Shown here: positions 48,462 to 58,832 of the stretch, one piece after another
How positions within the stretch are numbered: the first letter of the stretch is position 1
How the letters are laid out: every line of letters begins with the position of its first letter
Source: Luteimonas sp. RC10
Lineage (GTDB): Bacteria > Pseudomonadota > Gammaproteobacteria > Xanthomonadales > Xanthomonadaceae
Direction: 5' to 3'
Assembly: GCF_014192745.1 (NCBI RefSeq)
Contig: NZ_JACHYJ010000003.1
Span: forward strand, 273,401 to 337,400
Length of the DNA stretch: 64,000 bases
Position numbers and translations under genes: made by a program
The notes under the pieces: generated by a model
Database searches by the model: none
Told to the model about the DNA's origin: nothing
Seen by the model: only the letters and a program-made list of their open reading frames with translations

Positions 48462-48538
48462 CCGCCGCAGCGGCGAAAGCCAAAGGCCTGCTGCGCAAGG
48501 CACCCGACCTTGGGCACCCGAGCGCATCCCAGACGCAG

Positions 48539-48561
48539 AAAACCCCGGCCTGGGCCGGGGT
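48539..48561 (-). terminator. Terminator of the alpha ribosomal operon
   Basis: accccggcc/ggccggggt, 9-bp stem with a very short loop, followed on the minus strand by TTTT. It lies 42 bases past the rplQ stop and ends the rpsM-rplQ transcription unit. Confidence 0.85.
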
Positions 48562-48602
48562 CTCTGGAAGACACGGATCGGGCGATGCCCGACCGGTCGG
48601 AA

Positions 48603-48980
48603 TCACTCGGCCGCGTCGGCCTGCGGGCGATCGACCAGCTCGACATAGGCCATCGGCGCGTTGTCGCCGGCGCGGAAGCCCGCCTTCAGGATGCGCAGGT
48701 AGCCACCCGGACGCGACTGGTAGCGCGGCCCCAGCGTCGTGAACAGGGTGCCGACCGCTTCCTTGTCGCGCAGACGCGCGAACGCCAGGCGGCGGTTGGC
48801 GACGCCATCGACCTTGGCCAGCGTGATCAGCGGCTCGGCGACGCGGCGCAGTTCCTTGGCCTTGGGCAGGGTGGTCTTGATCAGTTCGTTCTTGATCAGC
48901 GAGGCGGCCATGTTGCGGAACATCGCTTCGCGATGGGCGCTGGTGCGGTTGAACTTGCGACCGGCTTTCTGGTGGCGCAT
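48603..48980 (-). CDS. rplQ: 50S ribosomal protein L17
   Basis: 125 residues, starting [20 protein letters not shown], the invariant L17 N-terminus. It binds 23S rRNA near the exit tunnel. It is the last gene of the alpha operon after rpoA and is followed by a strong terminator. The C-terminus is slightly extended (DRPQADAAE). Confidence 0.98.
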   Translation of the reverse strand: MRHQKAGRKFNRTSAHREAMFRNMAASLIKNELIKTTLPKAKELRRVAEPLITLAKVDGVANRRLAFARLRDKEAVGTLFTTLGPRYQSRPGGYLRILKAGFRAGDNAPMAYVELVDRPQADAAE

Positions 48981-49167
48981 GGGATGGATCCTTCAGTGGA
49001 ATGGTGGGTCGTTGGACATCGTTGTCGCCATCCTGGCGTTGTGGCTTGGACTGCGGGTGGTCCGAAAAAACCGGTGATCCGTCACCGGCGATCGCCGCGG
49101 GCTTCGAAGCCCGTCTGGCGATGTGCGAAAGGCGCGTCCTGCGAGGACGCGCCTTCCACGTGTTGCA

Positions 49168-50166
49168 TCAGCCAAGCATGCCGTGGCTGGAGACGCCGGC
49201 CGGCGGCCAGTTCTCGAGCTTCATGCCCAGGGCCAGGCCGCGCTGCGCGAGCACTTCCTTGATCTCGGTGAGCGACTTCTTGCCCAGGTTCGGGGTCTTG
49301 AGCAGCTCGACCTCGGTCTTCTGGATCAGGTCGCCGATGTAGTAGATGCTCTCGGCCTTGAGGCAGTTGGCCGAACGCACCGTCAGCTCCAGATCGTCGA
49401 TCGGGCGCAGCAGGATCGGATCGACGCCCGGGGTCTGCGGCTTGGCGGCGCCGCGGTCGCGGTGCGTGAAGTCGCCGAACACCGACAACTGCTCGGTGAG
49501 GATGTCGGCGGCGGTGCGCACGGCTTCCTCGGCATCGATCGTACCGTTGGTCTCGATATCGATGACCAGCTTGTCGAGGTCGGTGCGCTGCTCGACGCGA
49601 GCGGCCTCGACCTCATAGGCGACGCGGCGGACGGGCGAGAACGACGCATCGAGCATCAGACGACCGATCGCACGGGTCTCCTCGTCGGGACGACGACGGG
49701 CGGCGGCCGGCTGGTAGCCGAAACCGCGCTCGATCTTCAGGCGCATGTTGATCGACGCATCCTTGGTCAGATGGCAGATCACGTGCTCGCCGTTGAGGAT
49801 CTCGACGTTGTGGTCGGTCTTGATGTCGGCAGCAGTCACCACGCCCGGACCCGACTTCGACAGCGACAGCGTCGCGCTCTCGCCGGTGCCCATGCGGATC
49901 GCGACGTCCTTCAGGTTCAGCAGGACTTCGAGCACGTCCTCCTGCAGGCCCTCGATGGTGCTGTACTCGTGCAGCACGCCGTCGATCTCGACTTCGGTGA
50001 TCGCGAAGCCCGGAATCGACGACAGCAGCACGCGACGCAGGGCGTTGCCCAGCGTATGCCCGTAACCGCGCTCCAGCGGCTCGATCACGACCTTTGCACG
50101 GTTGCCGGCAAGGCGTTCGATCTGCGGGCCACGGGGACGCAGTACCTGGTTGGCGGTAGCCGTCAT
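49168..50166 (-). CDS. rpoA: RNA polymerase alpha subunit
   Basis: 332 residues. N-terminal assembly domain ([25 protein letters not shown]) and C-terminal domain that contacts UP elements and activators ([36 protein letters not shown]). Length is normal. About 187 bases separate it from rplQ, an unusually long gap for this operon, without a recognised gene. Confidence 0.98.
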   Translation of the reverse strand: MTATANQVLRPRGPQIERLAGNRAKVVIEPLERGYGHTLGNALRRVLLSSIPGFAITEVEIDGVLHEYSTIEGLQEDVLEVLLNLKDVAIRMGTGESATLSLSKSGPGVVTAADIKTDHNVEILNGEHVICHLTKDASINMRLKIERGFGYQPAAARRRPDEETRAIGRLMLDASFSPVRRVAYEVEAARVEQRTDLDKLVIDIETNGTIDAEEAVRTAADILTEQLSVFGDFTHRDRGAAKPQTPGVDPILLRPIDDLELTVRSANCLKAESIYYIGDLIQKTEVELLKTPNLGKKSLTEIKEVLAQRGLALGMKLENWPPAGVSSHGMLG

Positions 50167-50221
50167 GTTTGTGTGTCTCCTGGAGACCGTCCGCGCCGGG
50201 GGGCGCGGAGGCCTGAATGAA

Positions 50222-50854
50222 TTACTTCGAGTACAGCTCGACGATCAGCGCTTCGTTGATGTCCGCCGGCAGGTCGCCACGATCGGGCACTGCCTTGAAC
50301 ACACCACTGAACTTCTTCGAGTCGACCTCGACCCACGACGGCGACAGGTCCATCGACGAGGAGACGGTCAGAGCCTCCTGGACGCGGAGCTGCTTCTGGG
50401 CCTTCTCCGACAGCGCGATCGCGTCGCCGGCCTTGACCTGGTACGACGGCAGATTGACCGGCTGACCGTTGACCGTGACGCCGCGGTGCGACACCAGCTG
50501 GCGCGCGGCCGGGCGGGTGACGGCGAAGCCCATGCGGTAGACGACATTGTCGAGGCGGGTCTCGAGGAGCTGCAGCAGGTTTTCACCCGTGTTGCCCTTC
50601 TTGGTCGAGGCCTTCTTGTAGTAGTTGCGGAACTGACGCTCCAGCAGACCGTAGATACGCTTGACCTTCTGCTTCTCGCGCAGCTGAGTGGCGTAGTCGG
50701 ACAGCTTGCCGCGACGGGTGTTGCCGGCGCCGTGCTGGCCGGGCTTCTGCTCGAGCTTGCACTTGGAATCCAACGCGCGCGTCGGGCTCTTGAGCGACAG
50801 GTCGGCGCCTTCGCGGCGCGCGAGCTTACAGGTAGGACCGATATAACGAGCCAT
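50222..50854 (-). CDS. rpsD: 30S ribosomal protein S4
   Basis: 210 residues: [16 protein letters not shown] start and an S4 RNA-binding domain ([25 protein letters not shown]). S4 is an early 30S assembly protein, and in E. coli it represses the alpha operon by binding its own mRNA. Follows rpsK by 15 bases. Confidence 0.98.
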   Translation of the reverse strand: MARYIGPTCKLARREGADLSLKSPTRALDSKCKLEQKPGQHGAGNTRRGKLSDYATQLREKQKVKRIYGLLERQFRNYYKKASTKKGNTGENLLQLLETRLDNVVYRMGFAVTRPAARQLVSHRGVTVNGQPVNLPSYQVKAGDAIALSEKAQKQLRVQEALTVSSSMDLSPSWVEVDSKKFSGVFKAVPDRGDLPADINEALIVELYSK

Positions 50855-50869
50855 TTCTTGATCGCTCCT

Positions 50870-51262
50870 TTAGACGCGACGCTTCTTCGGCGGACGGCAC
50901 CCGTTGTGCGGGATTGGCGTCACGTCGATGATGTTGATGATCTTGTAGCCCACGTTGTTGAGCGAACGCACGGCCGACTCACGACCCGGACCCGGGCCCT
51001 TGATGCGAACTTCCAGCGACTTGACGCCGTAGTCGAGCGCGGCCTTGCCGGCCTTCTCGGCAGCCACCTGGGCTGCGAACGGGGTCGACTTGCGCGAACC
51101 GCGGAAGCCGGCACCGCCGGAGGTCGCCCACGAGAGCGCATTGCCCTGGCGGTCGGTGATCGTGACGATCGTGTTGTTGAACGAAGCGTGGACATGCGCG
51201 ATGCCGTCGGTGACGACGCGCTTGATCTTCTTCTTGGTCTTGGTTGCGGACGGCTTGGCCAT
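50870..51262 (-). CDS. rpsK: 30S ribosomal protein S11
   Basis: 130 residues, with [19 protein letters not shown] and the conserved C-terminus [17 protein letters not shown]. It forms part of the 30S platform. It follows rpsM by 12 bases in the alpha operon. Confidence 0.98.
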   Translation of the reverse strand: MAKPSATKTKKKIKRVVTDGIAHVHASFNNTIVTITDRQGNALSWATSGGAGFRGSRKSTPFAAQVAAEKAGKAALDYGVKSLEVRIKGPGPGRESAVRSLNNVGYKIINIIDVTPIPHNGCRPPKKRRV

Positions 51263-51274
51263 GAATAGGATTCC

Positions 51275-51631
51275 TTACTTCTTGATGGCCTTGCGCGGAC
51301 CCTTGCGGGTACGAGCATTGGTCCGGGTGCGCTGGCCGCGCAGCGGCAGGCCGCGACGATGGCGCAGGCCGCGGTAGCACGACAGGTCCATCAGACGCTT
51401 GATCGCGATACCGACCTCACGACGCAGGTCGCCCTCGACCACGAACTTGCCGACTTCGGCGCGCAGGCGCTCGACTTCCGGCTCCGACAGGTCGCGGATC
51501 TTGGTGGTGGCCTCGACGCCCGCGGATTCGCAGACCTTCTTCGACCGGGTACGGCCGATGCCGTAGATGCTCTGAAGCCCGACCCAGACATGCTTCTGGG
51601 CAGGCAGGTTCACGCCTGCAATACGCGCCAT
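51275..51631 (-). CDS. rpsM: 30S ribosomal protein S13
   Basis: 118 residues: [15 protein letters not shown], helix-two-turn-helix [17 protein letters not shown], and the basic C-terminal tail [18 protein letters not shown] that reaches the P-site tRNA. First gene of the alpha operon here. An upstream in-frame start would add non-conserved residues. It is separated from secY by about 480 bases and rpmJ is absent. Confidence 0.97.
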   Translation of the reverse strand: MARIAGVNLPAQKHVWVGLQSIYGIGRTRSKKVCESAGVEATTKIRDLSEPEVERLRAEVGKFVVEGDLRREVGIAIKRLMDLSCYRGLRHRRGLPLRGQRTRTNARTRKGPRKAIKK

Positions 51632-51691
51632 GCGCGGATCTCCAACTGTTGGGGCTGCCGGGGGTTCAATCCCGACAAAAGGGAACATGAA

Positions 51692-51697
51692 ATGATA
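51692..51697 (-). promoter_or_regulatory. -10 box of a likely alpha-operon promoter
   Basis: TATCAT (5 of 6 consensus) on the minus strand, 60 bases before the rpsM ATG, in an AT-rich patch. A weak -35 (CTGCAA) lies about 17 bases further upstream. It would let rpsM-rplQ be expressed apart from secY. Confidence 0.45.
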
Positions 51698-52071
51698 GCA
51701 AGGCCTCGGACAGCTTGCAGTCGCGCCCCGAACAAGCGGCTCGACCCGGCATGGGGAGTGTGCCCATGCTCCGGCGACGGTACCGGGGCGGCAACCGGGG
51801 ACGACTCCCCGAAAGCCCCGCGCGCTACTCTGGCGTGCGGATCACCCTGTACCACTCGCGCCCGAGACCGCCGCGCGAGTCGCCCATCCTGGTGTCCGGC
51901 GCGTGTGTCCGGACCCCGTGCCCCACCCTGCCGGGCGAGACGTGCGATACCGGGGAGAGTCCCGGACCGCGAAGAATTCTGTGCCGGCGCACGAGGCAAC
52001 CGGCGGCAGCAGAACAGCATACCACCAAGTGGCGCCCGCCGCACGCCATCGGCGCAGGGCGGTACCACGCA

Positions 52072-52092
52072 CCGCCCCGGACTGCGGGGCGG
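52072..52092 (-). terminator. Hairpin after secY, possible terminator or attenuator
   Basis: ccgcccc/ggggcgg with a 7-base loop, 17 bases past the secY stop. No T-tract, so at best a partial terminator. Confidence 0.4.
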
Positions 52093-52109
52093 CGCCGAAC
52101 GCCGAACCG

Positions 52110-53459
52110 TCAGCGGGGGCGCGAGCCGCCCTTGAGGTTGGCCTTCTTGAGCAGGCTCTCGTACTGGTGCGACATCAGATGCGACTGCACCTGGGCGATG
52201 AAGTCCATCACCACCACCACCACGATCAGCAGCGACGTGCCGCCGAAGTGGAAGGAGCTGCCGAACTCGGCGCGCATGAACTCCGGCAGCAGACAGACCA
52301 GCACCAGATAGCCGGCGCCGACCGCGGTCAGACGGGTCAGCACGCCATCGATGTAGTCTGCGGTCGCCTTGCCCGGACGGATGCCCGGGATCAGCGCGCC
52401 GGACTTCTTCAGGTTGTCGGCGGTTTCCTGCGAGTTGAACACCAGCGCGGTGTAGAAGAACGCGAAACCGGCGATCAGACCACCGAACAGCAGCACGTAC
52501 AGCGGCTCGCCGGGCGACATCGCCTGTGCCAGGCGCTGCAGCCAGGTCGCCGATCCGGCCTCACCGAACCAGGTCGAGACCGTCGCCGGGAACATGATGA
52601 TCGACGACGCGAAAATCGCCGGGATCACGCCCGCCATGTTGAGCTTGAGCGGCAGGAACGAGGTCTGGTTCATGTACGCATTGCGACCGCCCTGGCGGCG
52701 CGCGTAGTTGACCGTGATCCGACGCTGGCCACGCTCGACGAACACCACGAAGAACGTCGCCGCCAGCACCACCGCCACCAGCAGGATCGCCGCAATCGGG
52801 CTCATGTCGCCATTGCGCAGCGACTCGATCGTGCCGAACACCGCACCCGGCAGGCCAGCAACGATGCCCGCGAAGATGATCAGCGACACGCCGTTGCCGA
52901 TACCGCGCTCGGTGACCTGCTCGCCCAGCCAGACCAGGAACATGGTGCCGGCGGTGAGCGCGACGATCGCGGTCAGCACGAAGCCCATGCCCGGCGAATA
53001 GACGACCGGGATGCCGTTGTTGGCGCCCGAGCTCTGCAGCGCCACCGCGATACCCGCCGACTGGAAGATTGCCAGCGGGATCGCACCGATGCGCGACCAC
53101 TGGGTGATGCGGCGCCGGCCCGACTCGCCTTCCTTCTGGATGGCCTTCAGGCTCGGCACCACCTGCACCAGCAGCTGCATGACGATGGACGCGGAGATGT
53201 ACGGGATCACGTTCAGCGCGAACAGGCTGAAGCGCGACAGCGCACCACCGGAGAACATGTTGAACATGTCCACGATCGTGCCTTCCTGCTGCTCCATCAG
53301 CTGCAGCATGGCCTCGGGATTGACGCCCGGGACCGGGATGAAGCACCCGATGCGATAGACGATCAGGGCCCCGAGCACGAACAGCAGGCGCTGGCGGAGC
53401 TCGGTGAACTTACCGAGCCCGGCGCCAACCCCACCCATTGCGCTGCCGCTCCGCGACAT
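52110..53459 (-). CDS. secY: Protein translocase subunit SecY
   Basis: 449 residues, ten transmembrane helices of the SecYEG channel. Visible features are [12 protein letters not shown] (periplasmic), [23 protein letters not shown], and the cytoplasmic loop [13 protein letters not shown] that binds SecA and ribosomes. Follows rplO by 5 bases in the spc operon. Confidence 0.98.
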   Translation of the reverse strand: MSRSGSAMGGVGAGLGKFTELRQRLLFVLGALIVYRIGCFIPVPGVNPEAMLQLMEQQEGTIVDMFNMFSGGALSRFSLFALNVIPYISASIVMQLLVQVVPSLKAIQKEGESGRRRITQWSRIGAIPLAIFQSAGIAVALQSSGANNGIPVVYSPGMGFVLTAIVALTAGTMFLVWLGEQVTERGIGNGVSLIIFAGIVAGLPGAVFGTIESLRNGDMSPIAAILLVAVVLAATFFVVFVERGQRRITVNYARRQGGRNAYMNQTSFLPLKLNMAGVIPAIFASSIIMFPATVSTWFGEAGSATWLQRLAQAMSPGEPLYVLLFGGLIAGFAFFYTALVFNSQETADNLKKSGALIPGIRPGKATADYIDGVLTRLTAVGAGYLVLVCLLPEFMRAEFGSSFHFGGTSLLIVVVVVMDFIAQVQSHLMSHQYESLLKKANLKGGSRPR

Positions 53460-53465
53460 CGGCGA

Positions 53466-53900
53466 TTACTCCTCGACCTTGCCGCCGGCCGCTTCGATCG
53501 CCGCACGGGCGCCAGCGGTGGCCAGCAGGCCCTTGAAGGTCAGCGCCTTGCCGATCTCGCCGTTCTTGACGATCTTGGCGCGCTTGGCGGTCGCCGGGAC
53601 CAGCTTGGCGGCGCGCAGCGCGGCGAAATCGACCGTGCCTTCGAGCTTCTCGAGCTGGTACAGGAAAACCTCGGCGGTGTCGTTCTTCAGGCGCGAACGG
53701 AAGCCGACCTTCGGCAAACGCTTGCGCAGCGGCATCTGGCCGCCTTCGAAGCCGGCCTTGATCTTGCCCTTGCCCGAACGCGCGAACGAACCCTTGTGGC
53801 CGCGGCCAGCGGTCTTGCCGAGGCCCGAGCCGATACCGCGACCGACGCGGGTGCGCTCGGTGCGGGCGCCCGGTGCGGGCTTGAGAGTGTTGAGCTTCAT
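53466..53900 (-). CDS. rplO: 50S ribosomal protein L15
   Basis: 144 residues: [37 protein letters not shown] region (Gly-rich N-terminal extension that threads into 23S rRNA) and [17 protein letters not shown]. Only 4 bases after rpmD. Confidence 0.97.
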   Translation of the reverse strand: MKLNTLKPAPGARTERTRVGRGIGSGLGKTAGRGHKGSFARSGKGKIKAGFEGGQMPLRKRLPKVGFRSRLKNDTAEVFLYQLEKLEGTVDFAALRAAKLVPATAKRAKIVKNGEIGKALTFKGLLATAGARAAIEAAGGKVEE

Positions 53901-53904
53901 GTGA

Positions 53905-54102
53905 TTACTCCTCGACCCGGACCAGATAGTGGACCTTGTTGATCAGGCCACGGACCTGGGGGCTGTCCTTCAGTTCGCGCACGTCGTTGAGCTTGTTGAG
54001 GCCCAGCGCCTTGACCGACAGACGGTGCTTGGCCTGCGAACCGCGCAGACCCTTCACCAGGCGCACCTTGACGGTGCCGCCAGCGGCTTCGTTCTTAGCC
54101 AT
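53905..54102 (-). CDS. rpmD: 50S ribosomal protein L30
   Basis: 65 residues: [30 protein letters not shown], the single L30 domain. Its ATG lies 8 bases inside the rpsE coding region, so translation is coupled to rpsE. Confidence 0.97.
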   Translation of the reverse strand: MAKNEAAGGTVKVRLVKGLRGSQAKHRLSVKALGLNKLNDVRELKDSPQVRGLINKVHYLVRVEE

Positions 54103-54634
54103 GGGTGATGTCCTCCAGCTTCTTGCCGCGCTTGGCCGCGATCTGCGCCGGCGAATGCATCTCCGACAGGCCGCGGATCGTCGCGCGCACTAGGTTGATC
54201 GGGTTGCGCGAACCCACGGCCTTGGCCAGCACGTCCTTGACGCCGACGGCCTCGAGCACGGCGCGCATCGCGCCACCGGCGATCACGCCGGTACCCTCGG
54301 AGGCGGGCTGCATGAACACGTTCGCCGCACCGTGGCGCGACTTGACCGTGTGCCACAGGGTGCTGCCGTTGAGATCGACGGCCTTCTGGTTCTTGCGGGC
54401 CTGCTCCATCGACTTCTGGATCGCGACCGGCACTTCGCGCGCCTTGCCGTAACCGAAGCCGACCTTGCCGTTGCCGTCGCCGACCACCGTCAGCGCGGTG
54501 AACGTGAACTGGCGACCGCCCTTGACGGTCTTGCTGACGCGGTTGACCGTGATCAGCTTCTCGATCATGCCGTCGTCGAGTTCTTCGCGGTCGCGATTAC
54601 GGTCGCGCCCGCGGTTTTCCCTTTCGTTTGCCAT
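54095..54634 (-). CDS. rpsE: 30S ribosomal protein S5
   Basis: 179 residues: acidic/basic N-terminus ([19 protein letters not shown]), S5 dsRNA-binding domain ([19 protein letters not shown]) and C-terminal domain ([22 protein letters not shown]). The ATG at 54634 has an AGG 9 bases upstream. S5 helps decoding fidelity. It overlaps rpmD. Confidence 0.97.
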   Translation of the reverse strand: MANERENRGRDRNRDREELDDGMIEKLITVNRVSKTVKGGRQFTFTALTVVGDGNGKVGFGYGKAREVPVAIQKSMEQARKNQKAVDLNGSTLWHTVKSRHGAANVFMQPASEGTGVIAGGAMRAVLEAVGVKDVLAKAVGSRNPINLVRATIRGLSEMHSPAQIAAKRGKKLEDITHG

Positions 54635-54799
54635 CTTGGATGCCTGTAGTGGAGAAATGATGTACGGCTTCAGGCCGCTTGGAGTTGTGGTCTGGTGCGG
54701 TGGAACGCGGACGCGGCGCAGAAGGCCGCGGGCGTCCGACACATCGCGTGCCGGCGCGTCAGGCGACGCCGCGCTCGCGCGCGACGCCGACAGCGTGAA

Positions 54800-55156
54800 T
54801 CAGAACTGCAGGCCGCCTTCGCGCGCAGCGTCGGCCAGCGCCTTGATGCGACCGTGGTAGCGGTAGCCCGAACGGTCGAACGCAACGCGCTCGATGCCCG
54901 CGGCCTTGGCCTTCTCGGCGATGGCGCGGCCAACCTTGGCTGCGGCATCGGCGTTCTTGCCGTTCTTCAGACCTTCGCGGACGTCGCTCTGGGTGGTGCT
55001 GGCCGAAGCCAGGACCTTCGAACCGTCCGAGTTGAACAGCTGGGCGTAGATGTGCTGACCGGTGCGCAGCACCGACAGGCGCGGCACGCCCAGTTCGCGG
55101 ATGCGCGCACGGGTCGACTTGGCGCGACGCAGGCGGGCGGTGTTCTTGATGCTCAT
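54800..55156 (-). CDS. rplR: 50S ribosomal protein L18
   Basis: 118 residues: [35 protein letters not shown] and the C-terminus [24 protein letters not shown]. Binds 5S rRNA. GAGG about 9 bases before the ATG fixes the start. The gap to rpsE (166 bases) is long for the spc operon but has no gene. Confidence 0.97.
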   Translation of the reverse strand: MSIKNTARLRRAKSTRARIRELGVPRLSVLRTGQHIYAQLFNSDGSKVLASASTTQSDVREGLKNGKNADAAAKVGRAIAEKAKAAGIERVAFDRSGYRYHGRIKALADAAREGGLQF

Positions 55157-55290
55157 GATGGTGACCTCGTGGAAGCGGATCGGCCTGGACACAGAAGTCG
55201 GGGGTGAGGACCGGGAAACCGCGGCGGGGCAGGCGCGCACCTGACGGTGGCTCGCATGCATCCGGATTTCCCCATCCCGATTCCCGGCCT

Positions 55291-55818
55291 TTACGCCTTC
55301 TTGGCTTCCTTACGGATGATGGTTTCGTCGGAGTACTTCACGCCCTTGCCCTTGTAGGGCTCCGGCGGACGGAATCCGCGGATCTTCGCGGCGACCTGGC
55401 CAACCATCTGCTTGTCCGCGCCCTGGACCAGGATCTCGGTCTGGGTGGGGGTGCTGAGGGTGATGCCTTCGGGCGCCTGGAACACGACCGGGTGCGAGAA
55501 CCCGAGCGAGAGGTTCAGGTCCTTGCCCTGCACTGCGGCACGGTAACCGACGCCGACGAGCTCGAGCTTGCGCTCGAAACCTTCCGACACGCCGTGGACC
55601 ATGTTGGCGACGATCGCGCGCAGGGTGCCGGTCAGGGCGATCTGCGACGGGTCGGCGGCCGACAGCAGCGCAGTGCCGTCTTCGACCTTGACCTCGATGG
55701 ACGCCGGCTTGGCGAGCGACAGAGTGCCCTTCGGGCCCTTGACGCTGACCAGCTCGGGCTGGATGTTGAGTTCGACGCCCTTGGGCAGGGCGATGGGCTT
55801 CTTGGCGACGCGGGACAT
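55291..55818 (-). CDS. rplF: 50S ribosomal protein L6
   Basis: 175 residues, two repeated L6 domains; start [17 protein letters not shown] and C-terminal [15 protein letters not shown]. Located near the GTPase centre. Gap of 134 bases to rplR, gene-free. Confidence 0.97.
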   Translation of the reverse strand: MSRVAKKPIALPKGVELNIQPELVSVKGPKGTLSLAKPASIEVKVEDGTALLSAADPSQIALTGTLRAIVANMVHGVSEGFERKLELVGVGYRAAVQGKDLNLSLGFSHPVVFQAPEGITLSTPTQTEILVQGADKQMVGQVAAKIRGFRPPEPYKGKGVKYSDETIIRKEAKKA

Positions 55819-55833
55819 TGTGCGCTTACTCCC

Positions 55834-56229
55834 TTAGGCCACGAAGCACAGGACTTCACCGCCGACGCCCTGCTGGCGCGCCTGCGCATCGGTCATGATG
55901 CCCTTCGACGTGGAGATGATGGCGATGCCAAGCCCGTTGAGGACCTTGGGCAGCGCATCCTTGCCGCGGTACTGACGCAGGCCCGAACGCGAGAAGCGCT
56001 GCAGGCGCTCGATCACCGGGCGGCCTTCGTAATACTTGAGGACGATCTCGAGCTCGGCCTTGGCGCCGTTCTCGGTCACGCGGAAATCGCCGATGTACCC
56101 CTCGTCCTTGAGGACGGTGGCAATGGCGACCTTGATCTTGGAGGACGGCATCTTCACCGTCTGCTTGCCGACCGCTGCCGCATTCTTGATGCGGACCAGC
56201 ATGTCGGCGATGGGATCAGTCATGCTCAT
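55834..56229 (-). CDS. rpsH: 30S ribosomal protein S8
   Basis: 131 residues: [21 protein letters not shown] and C-terminal [22 protein letters not shown]. Central-domain assembly protein and, in E. coli, spc-operon repressor. The first ATG (56229) is used because AAGG lies 8 bases upstream; a second ATG two codons later is possible. Confidence 0.97.
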   Translation of the reverse strand: MSMTDPIADMLVRIKNAAAVGKQTVKMPSSKIKVAIATVLKDEGYIGDFRVTENGAKAELEIVLKYYEGRPVIERLQRFSRSGLRQYRGKDALPKVLNGLGIAIISTSKGIMTDAQARQQGVGGEVLCFVA

Positions 56230-56373
56230 GATGATTACCTTCTGAGTGCACCGATATCCGCTTTCGCGAATTCTAGTTTTGAACCGACCGGTGGCCCGGC
56301 CGGGGTACAGCGTGAGGGGCGGTATTGTACAGGCCCGGCGCCGGAACGCCAGACCCGTACCCCGCCCGCTCGA

Positions 56374-56679
56374 TTACCAGCTGGCCTTGCGCAGACCCGG
56401 CACGTCGCCGCGCATCGTGGCTTCGCGCAGCTTGTTGCGGCCCAGGCCGAACTTGCTGTACACGCCACGCGGGCGGCCCGTGAGGGCGCAACGGTTGACC
56501 TGACGCGAGGGCGACGAGTCGCGCGGCAGCTTCTGCAGCTTGGTCGCGGCCTCGATCTTGTCCTCGTAGCTCGCGGTCTGGCTGCTGATGATCTTCTTCA
56601 GCGCCGCACGCTTCTCGGCGTGCTGCTTGGCCAGCTTGGTCCGCTTGACCTCGCGGTTGACCATGGACGTCTTTGCCAT
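56374..56679 (-). CDS. rpsN: 30S ribosomal protein S14
   Basis: 101 residues, the long zinc-free form (no CxxC motifs), with [18 protein letters not shown] and the end [28 protein letters not shown] is placed about 7 bases before the ATG. A 144-base gap follows before rpsH, without a gene. Confidence 0.97.
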   Translation of the reverse strand: MAKTSMVNREVKRTKLAKQHAEKRAALKKIISSQTASYEDKIEAATKLQKLPRDSSPSRQVNRCALTGRPRGVYSKFGLGRNKLREATMRGDVPGLRKASW

Positions 56680-56688
56680 GTGCTTTCC

Positions 56689-57231
56689 TCAGTTGCGGAA
56701 CGGGAAGCGGAAGGCTTCGAGCAGTGCCTTGGCTTCTTCGTTGGTGCGTGCGGTGGTGGTGATGGCGATATCCATGCCGCGGATCGCGTCGACCTGGTCG
56801 AAGTCGATTTCCGGGAAGATGATCTGCTCCTTCACGCCCATGTTGTAGTTGCCGCGGCCGTCGAACGAACGGCCCGACACGCCACGGAAGTCGCGCACGC
56901 GCGGCAGCGAGACGTTCACCAGACGGTCGAGGAACTCGTACATCCGGTTGCGGCGCAGCGTGACCTTGCAGCCGATCGGCCAGCCGTCGCGGATCTTGAA
57001 CGAGGCGACCGACACGCGCGACTTGGTCACCAGCGGCTTCTGGCCGCTGATCTTGGCCATGTCGGCGGTGGCGTTCTCGAGGATCTTCTTGTTCGCGGCT
57101 GCCTCGCCCACGCCCATGTTGAGCGTGATCTTGGTCAGGCGCGGGACCTGCATGATGTTGTCGTAGCCGAACTGCTCCATGAGCTTCGGCACCACTTCAT
57201 CCTTGTAGAACTGTTCCAGACGGGTCGTCAT
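56689..57231 (-). CDS. rplE: 50S ribosomal protein L5
   Basis: 180 residues: [34 protein letters not shown], and [20 protein letters not shown]. Contacts 5S rRNA and the P-site tRNA. The ATG at 57231 is preferred to an ATG three codons upstream, because GAGG is 9 bases away and related L5 proteins begin there. Confidence 0.95.
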   Translation of the reverse strand: MTTRLEQFYKDEVVPKLMEQFGYDNIMQVPRLTKITLNMGVGEAAANKKILENATADMAKISGQKPLVTKSRVSVASFKIRDGWPIGCKVTLRRNRMYEFLDRLVNVSLPRVRDFRGVSGRSFDGRGNYNMGVKEQIIFPEIDFDQVDAIRGMDIAITTTARTNEEAKALLEAFRFPFRN

Positions 57232-57242
57232 TTTGGGCATCC

Positions 57243-57560
57243 TCAGGCGTCGAGCGCCTCACCGCTCGAGCGGAACACGCGCAGCGTGCGTCCATCCTCG
57301 AGCTTCTTGGTTCCGATGCGCTCGCCCTTGCCAGTGGCAGGGTTGAACGGCATCACGTTCGAAGCGTGGATCGGAGCTTCGCGCTCGATCACGCCACCGG
57401 CCTGGCCGGCTTGCGGATTGGGCTTGGTGTGGCGCTTGACGAGGTTGACGTTGGAGACGACGACCTTGTCGCCGACCACGCGCACCACATCACCGCGCTT
57501 GCCCTTGTCCTTGCCGGCGATCACGATGACGTGGTCGCCCTTCTTGATTCGATTGGCCAT
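57243..57560 (-). CDS. rplX: 50S ribosomal protein L24
   Basis: 105 residues with a KOW motif ([21 protein letters not shown]). Assembly initiator of the 50S subunit. The distance to the rplE start is 11 bases. Confidence 0.97.
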   Translation of the reverse strand: MANRIKKGDHVIVIAGKDKGKRGDVVRVVGDKVVVSNVNLVKRHTKPNPQAGQAGGVIEREAPIHASNVMPFNPATGKGERIGTKKLEDGRTLRVFRSSGEALDA

Positions 57561-57575
57561 GTTCGTTCTCTCCGC

Positions 57576-57944
57576 TCAGAGCACTTCGGGAGCGAGCGAC
57601 ACGATCTTCATGAACTTCTCGGAACGAAGCTCACGGGTCACGGGCCCGAAGATGCGGGTGCCGATCGGCTCCTGCTTGTTGTTGAGCAACACCGCGGCGT
57701 TGCCATCGAAGCGGATCAGCGAACCGTCGGGACGGCGCACACCCTTGCGGGTACGCACCACGACGGCGTCATAGACCTCGCCCTTCTTGACCTTGCCGCG
57801 CGGAATCGCTTCCTTCACGGACACCTTGATGATGTCGCCGATCGCGGCGTAGCGGCGCTTGGAGCCGCCGAGCACCTTGATGCACATCACTTCCTTGGCA
57901 CCGCTGTTGTCGGCCACGTCGAGGTGGCTCTGCATCTGGATCAT
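57576..57944 (-). CDS. rplN: 50S ribosomal protein L14
   Basis: 122 residues: [24 protein letters not shown] and [26 protein letters not shown]. Lies at the intersubunit face. GAGGAG is about 6 bases upstream. First gene of the spc operon (after rpsQ). Confidence 0.97.
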   Translation of the reverse strand: MIQMQSHLDVADNSGAKEVMCIKVLGGSKRRYAAIGDIIKVSVKEAIPRGKVKKGEVYDAVVVRTRKGVRRPDGSLIRFDGNAAVLLNNKQEPIGTRIFGPVTRELRSEKFMKIVSLAPEVL

Positions 57945-57957
57945 TTCGAGCTCCTCG

Positions 57958-58218
57958 TTATTCGGCCGCGCGCGCGACGATTTCCGTCACACGCCAGTTC
58001 TTGGTCTTGGACATCGGCGCGATCTCGACGACCTTCACCAGATCGCCTTCCTGGCAGGCGTTCTCGGCGTCGTGGGCGTGGAGCTTGGTCGAACGCTTGA
58101 TGTACTTGCCGTACAGGGCGTGCTTGACCTGACGCTCGACCAGCACCGTGACGGTCTTGTCCATCTTGTTGCTGACCACGCGGCCCTGGACCGTGCGCTG
58201 CTTCTTCTCGGTATTCAT
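57958..58218 (-). CDS. rpsQ: 30S ribosomal protein S17
   Basis: 86 residues, OB-fold: [40 protein letters not shown]. Last gene of the S10 operon, directly followed by rplN (13 bases). Confidence 0.97.
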   Translation of the reverse strand: MNTEKKQRTVQGRVVSNKMDKTVTVLVERQVKHALYGKYIKRSTKLHAHDAENACQEGDLVKVVEIAPMSKTKNWRVTEIVARAAE

Positions 58219-58228
58219 GGTCGGGTCC

Positions 58229-58417
58229 TTACTTCTTCTGGCCGATCAGGGTGTTGACGCGCGCAATCTCGCGGCGCACCCGACGGGCTTCGTGCGTCTT
58301 GGTCAGCTGACCGGTCGCCTTCTGCATGCGGAGCGAGAAACGCTCCTTGTGCAGCTCGAGCAGATGCGACTGCAGTTCTTCTGCCGACTTCTCGCGGAGT
58401 TCCTTGGTCGTAGCCAT
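58229..58417 (-). CDS. rpmC: 50S ribosomal protein L29
   Basis: 62 residues: [20 protein letters not shown], two helices. Contributes to the exit-tunnel rim. The ATG overlaps the rplP stop by one base (TGATG), suggesting coupling. Confidence 0.97.
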   Translation of the reverse strand: MATTKELREKSAEELQSHLLELHKERFSLRMQKATGQLTKTHEARRVRREIARVNTLIGQKK

Positions 58418-58830
58418 CAGCGCACCGTCCGGGTCACGAATTGGGTGGTGACCGAAAGCTTGGCGGCAGCCAGGCGGAACGCTTCGCGTGCCACCGTCTC
58501 CTCGACGCCCTCGATCTCGTAGATCATGCGGCCGGGCTGGATCTGGGCGACCCAGTACTCCACGCCGCCCTTGCCCGAGCCCATTCGGACTTCGATCGGC
58601 TTCTTGGTGATCGGCTTGTCCGGGAACACGCGGATCCACATCTTGCCGCCGCGCTTGACGTGACGGCTGATGGTCCGGCGACCGGCTTCGATCTGACGCG
58701 CGGTCAGCTGGCCGGTCGCGGTCGCCCGCAGGCCGTACTCGCCGAAGCTGACAGCGTTGCCGCTCCACGACAGGCCTTCGTTACGGCCCTTGTGCATCTT
58801 GCGGTATTTGGTTCGCTTGGGTTGCAGCAT
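58417..58830 (-). CDS. rplP: 50S ribosomal protein L16
   Basis: 137 residues: [20 protein letters not shown] and [24 protein letters not shown]. Its conserved Arg near residue 81, normally hydroxylated, lies in a [23 protein letters not shown] loop. Two bases separate it from rpsC. Confidence 0.97.
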   Translation of the reverse strand: MLQPKRTKYRKMHKGRNEGLSWSGNAVSFGEYGLRATATGQLTARQIEAGRRTISRHVKRGGKMWIRVFPDKPITKKPIEVRMGSGKGGVEYWVAQIQPGRMIYEIEGVEETVAREAFRLAAAKLSVTTQFVTRTVR

Positions 58831-58832
58831 GA

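Larger units (their letters stand above)
51632..52109. other. Unusual 478-base spacer between secY and rpsM
   Basis: This interval splits the spc and alpha operons. I find no credible gene on either strand; rpmJ is not here. It contains a hairpin just after secY (ccgcccc/ggggcgg, 52072-52092) and a -10-like TATCAT at 51692-51697. Composition is GC-rich and repetitive (many ccgg-type words). Confidence 0.6.

Noticed and set aside
51610..52068. Minus-strand frame of about 152 codons between secY and rpsM
   Set aside because: No motif, odd composition, overlaps rpsM start; not rpmJ.
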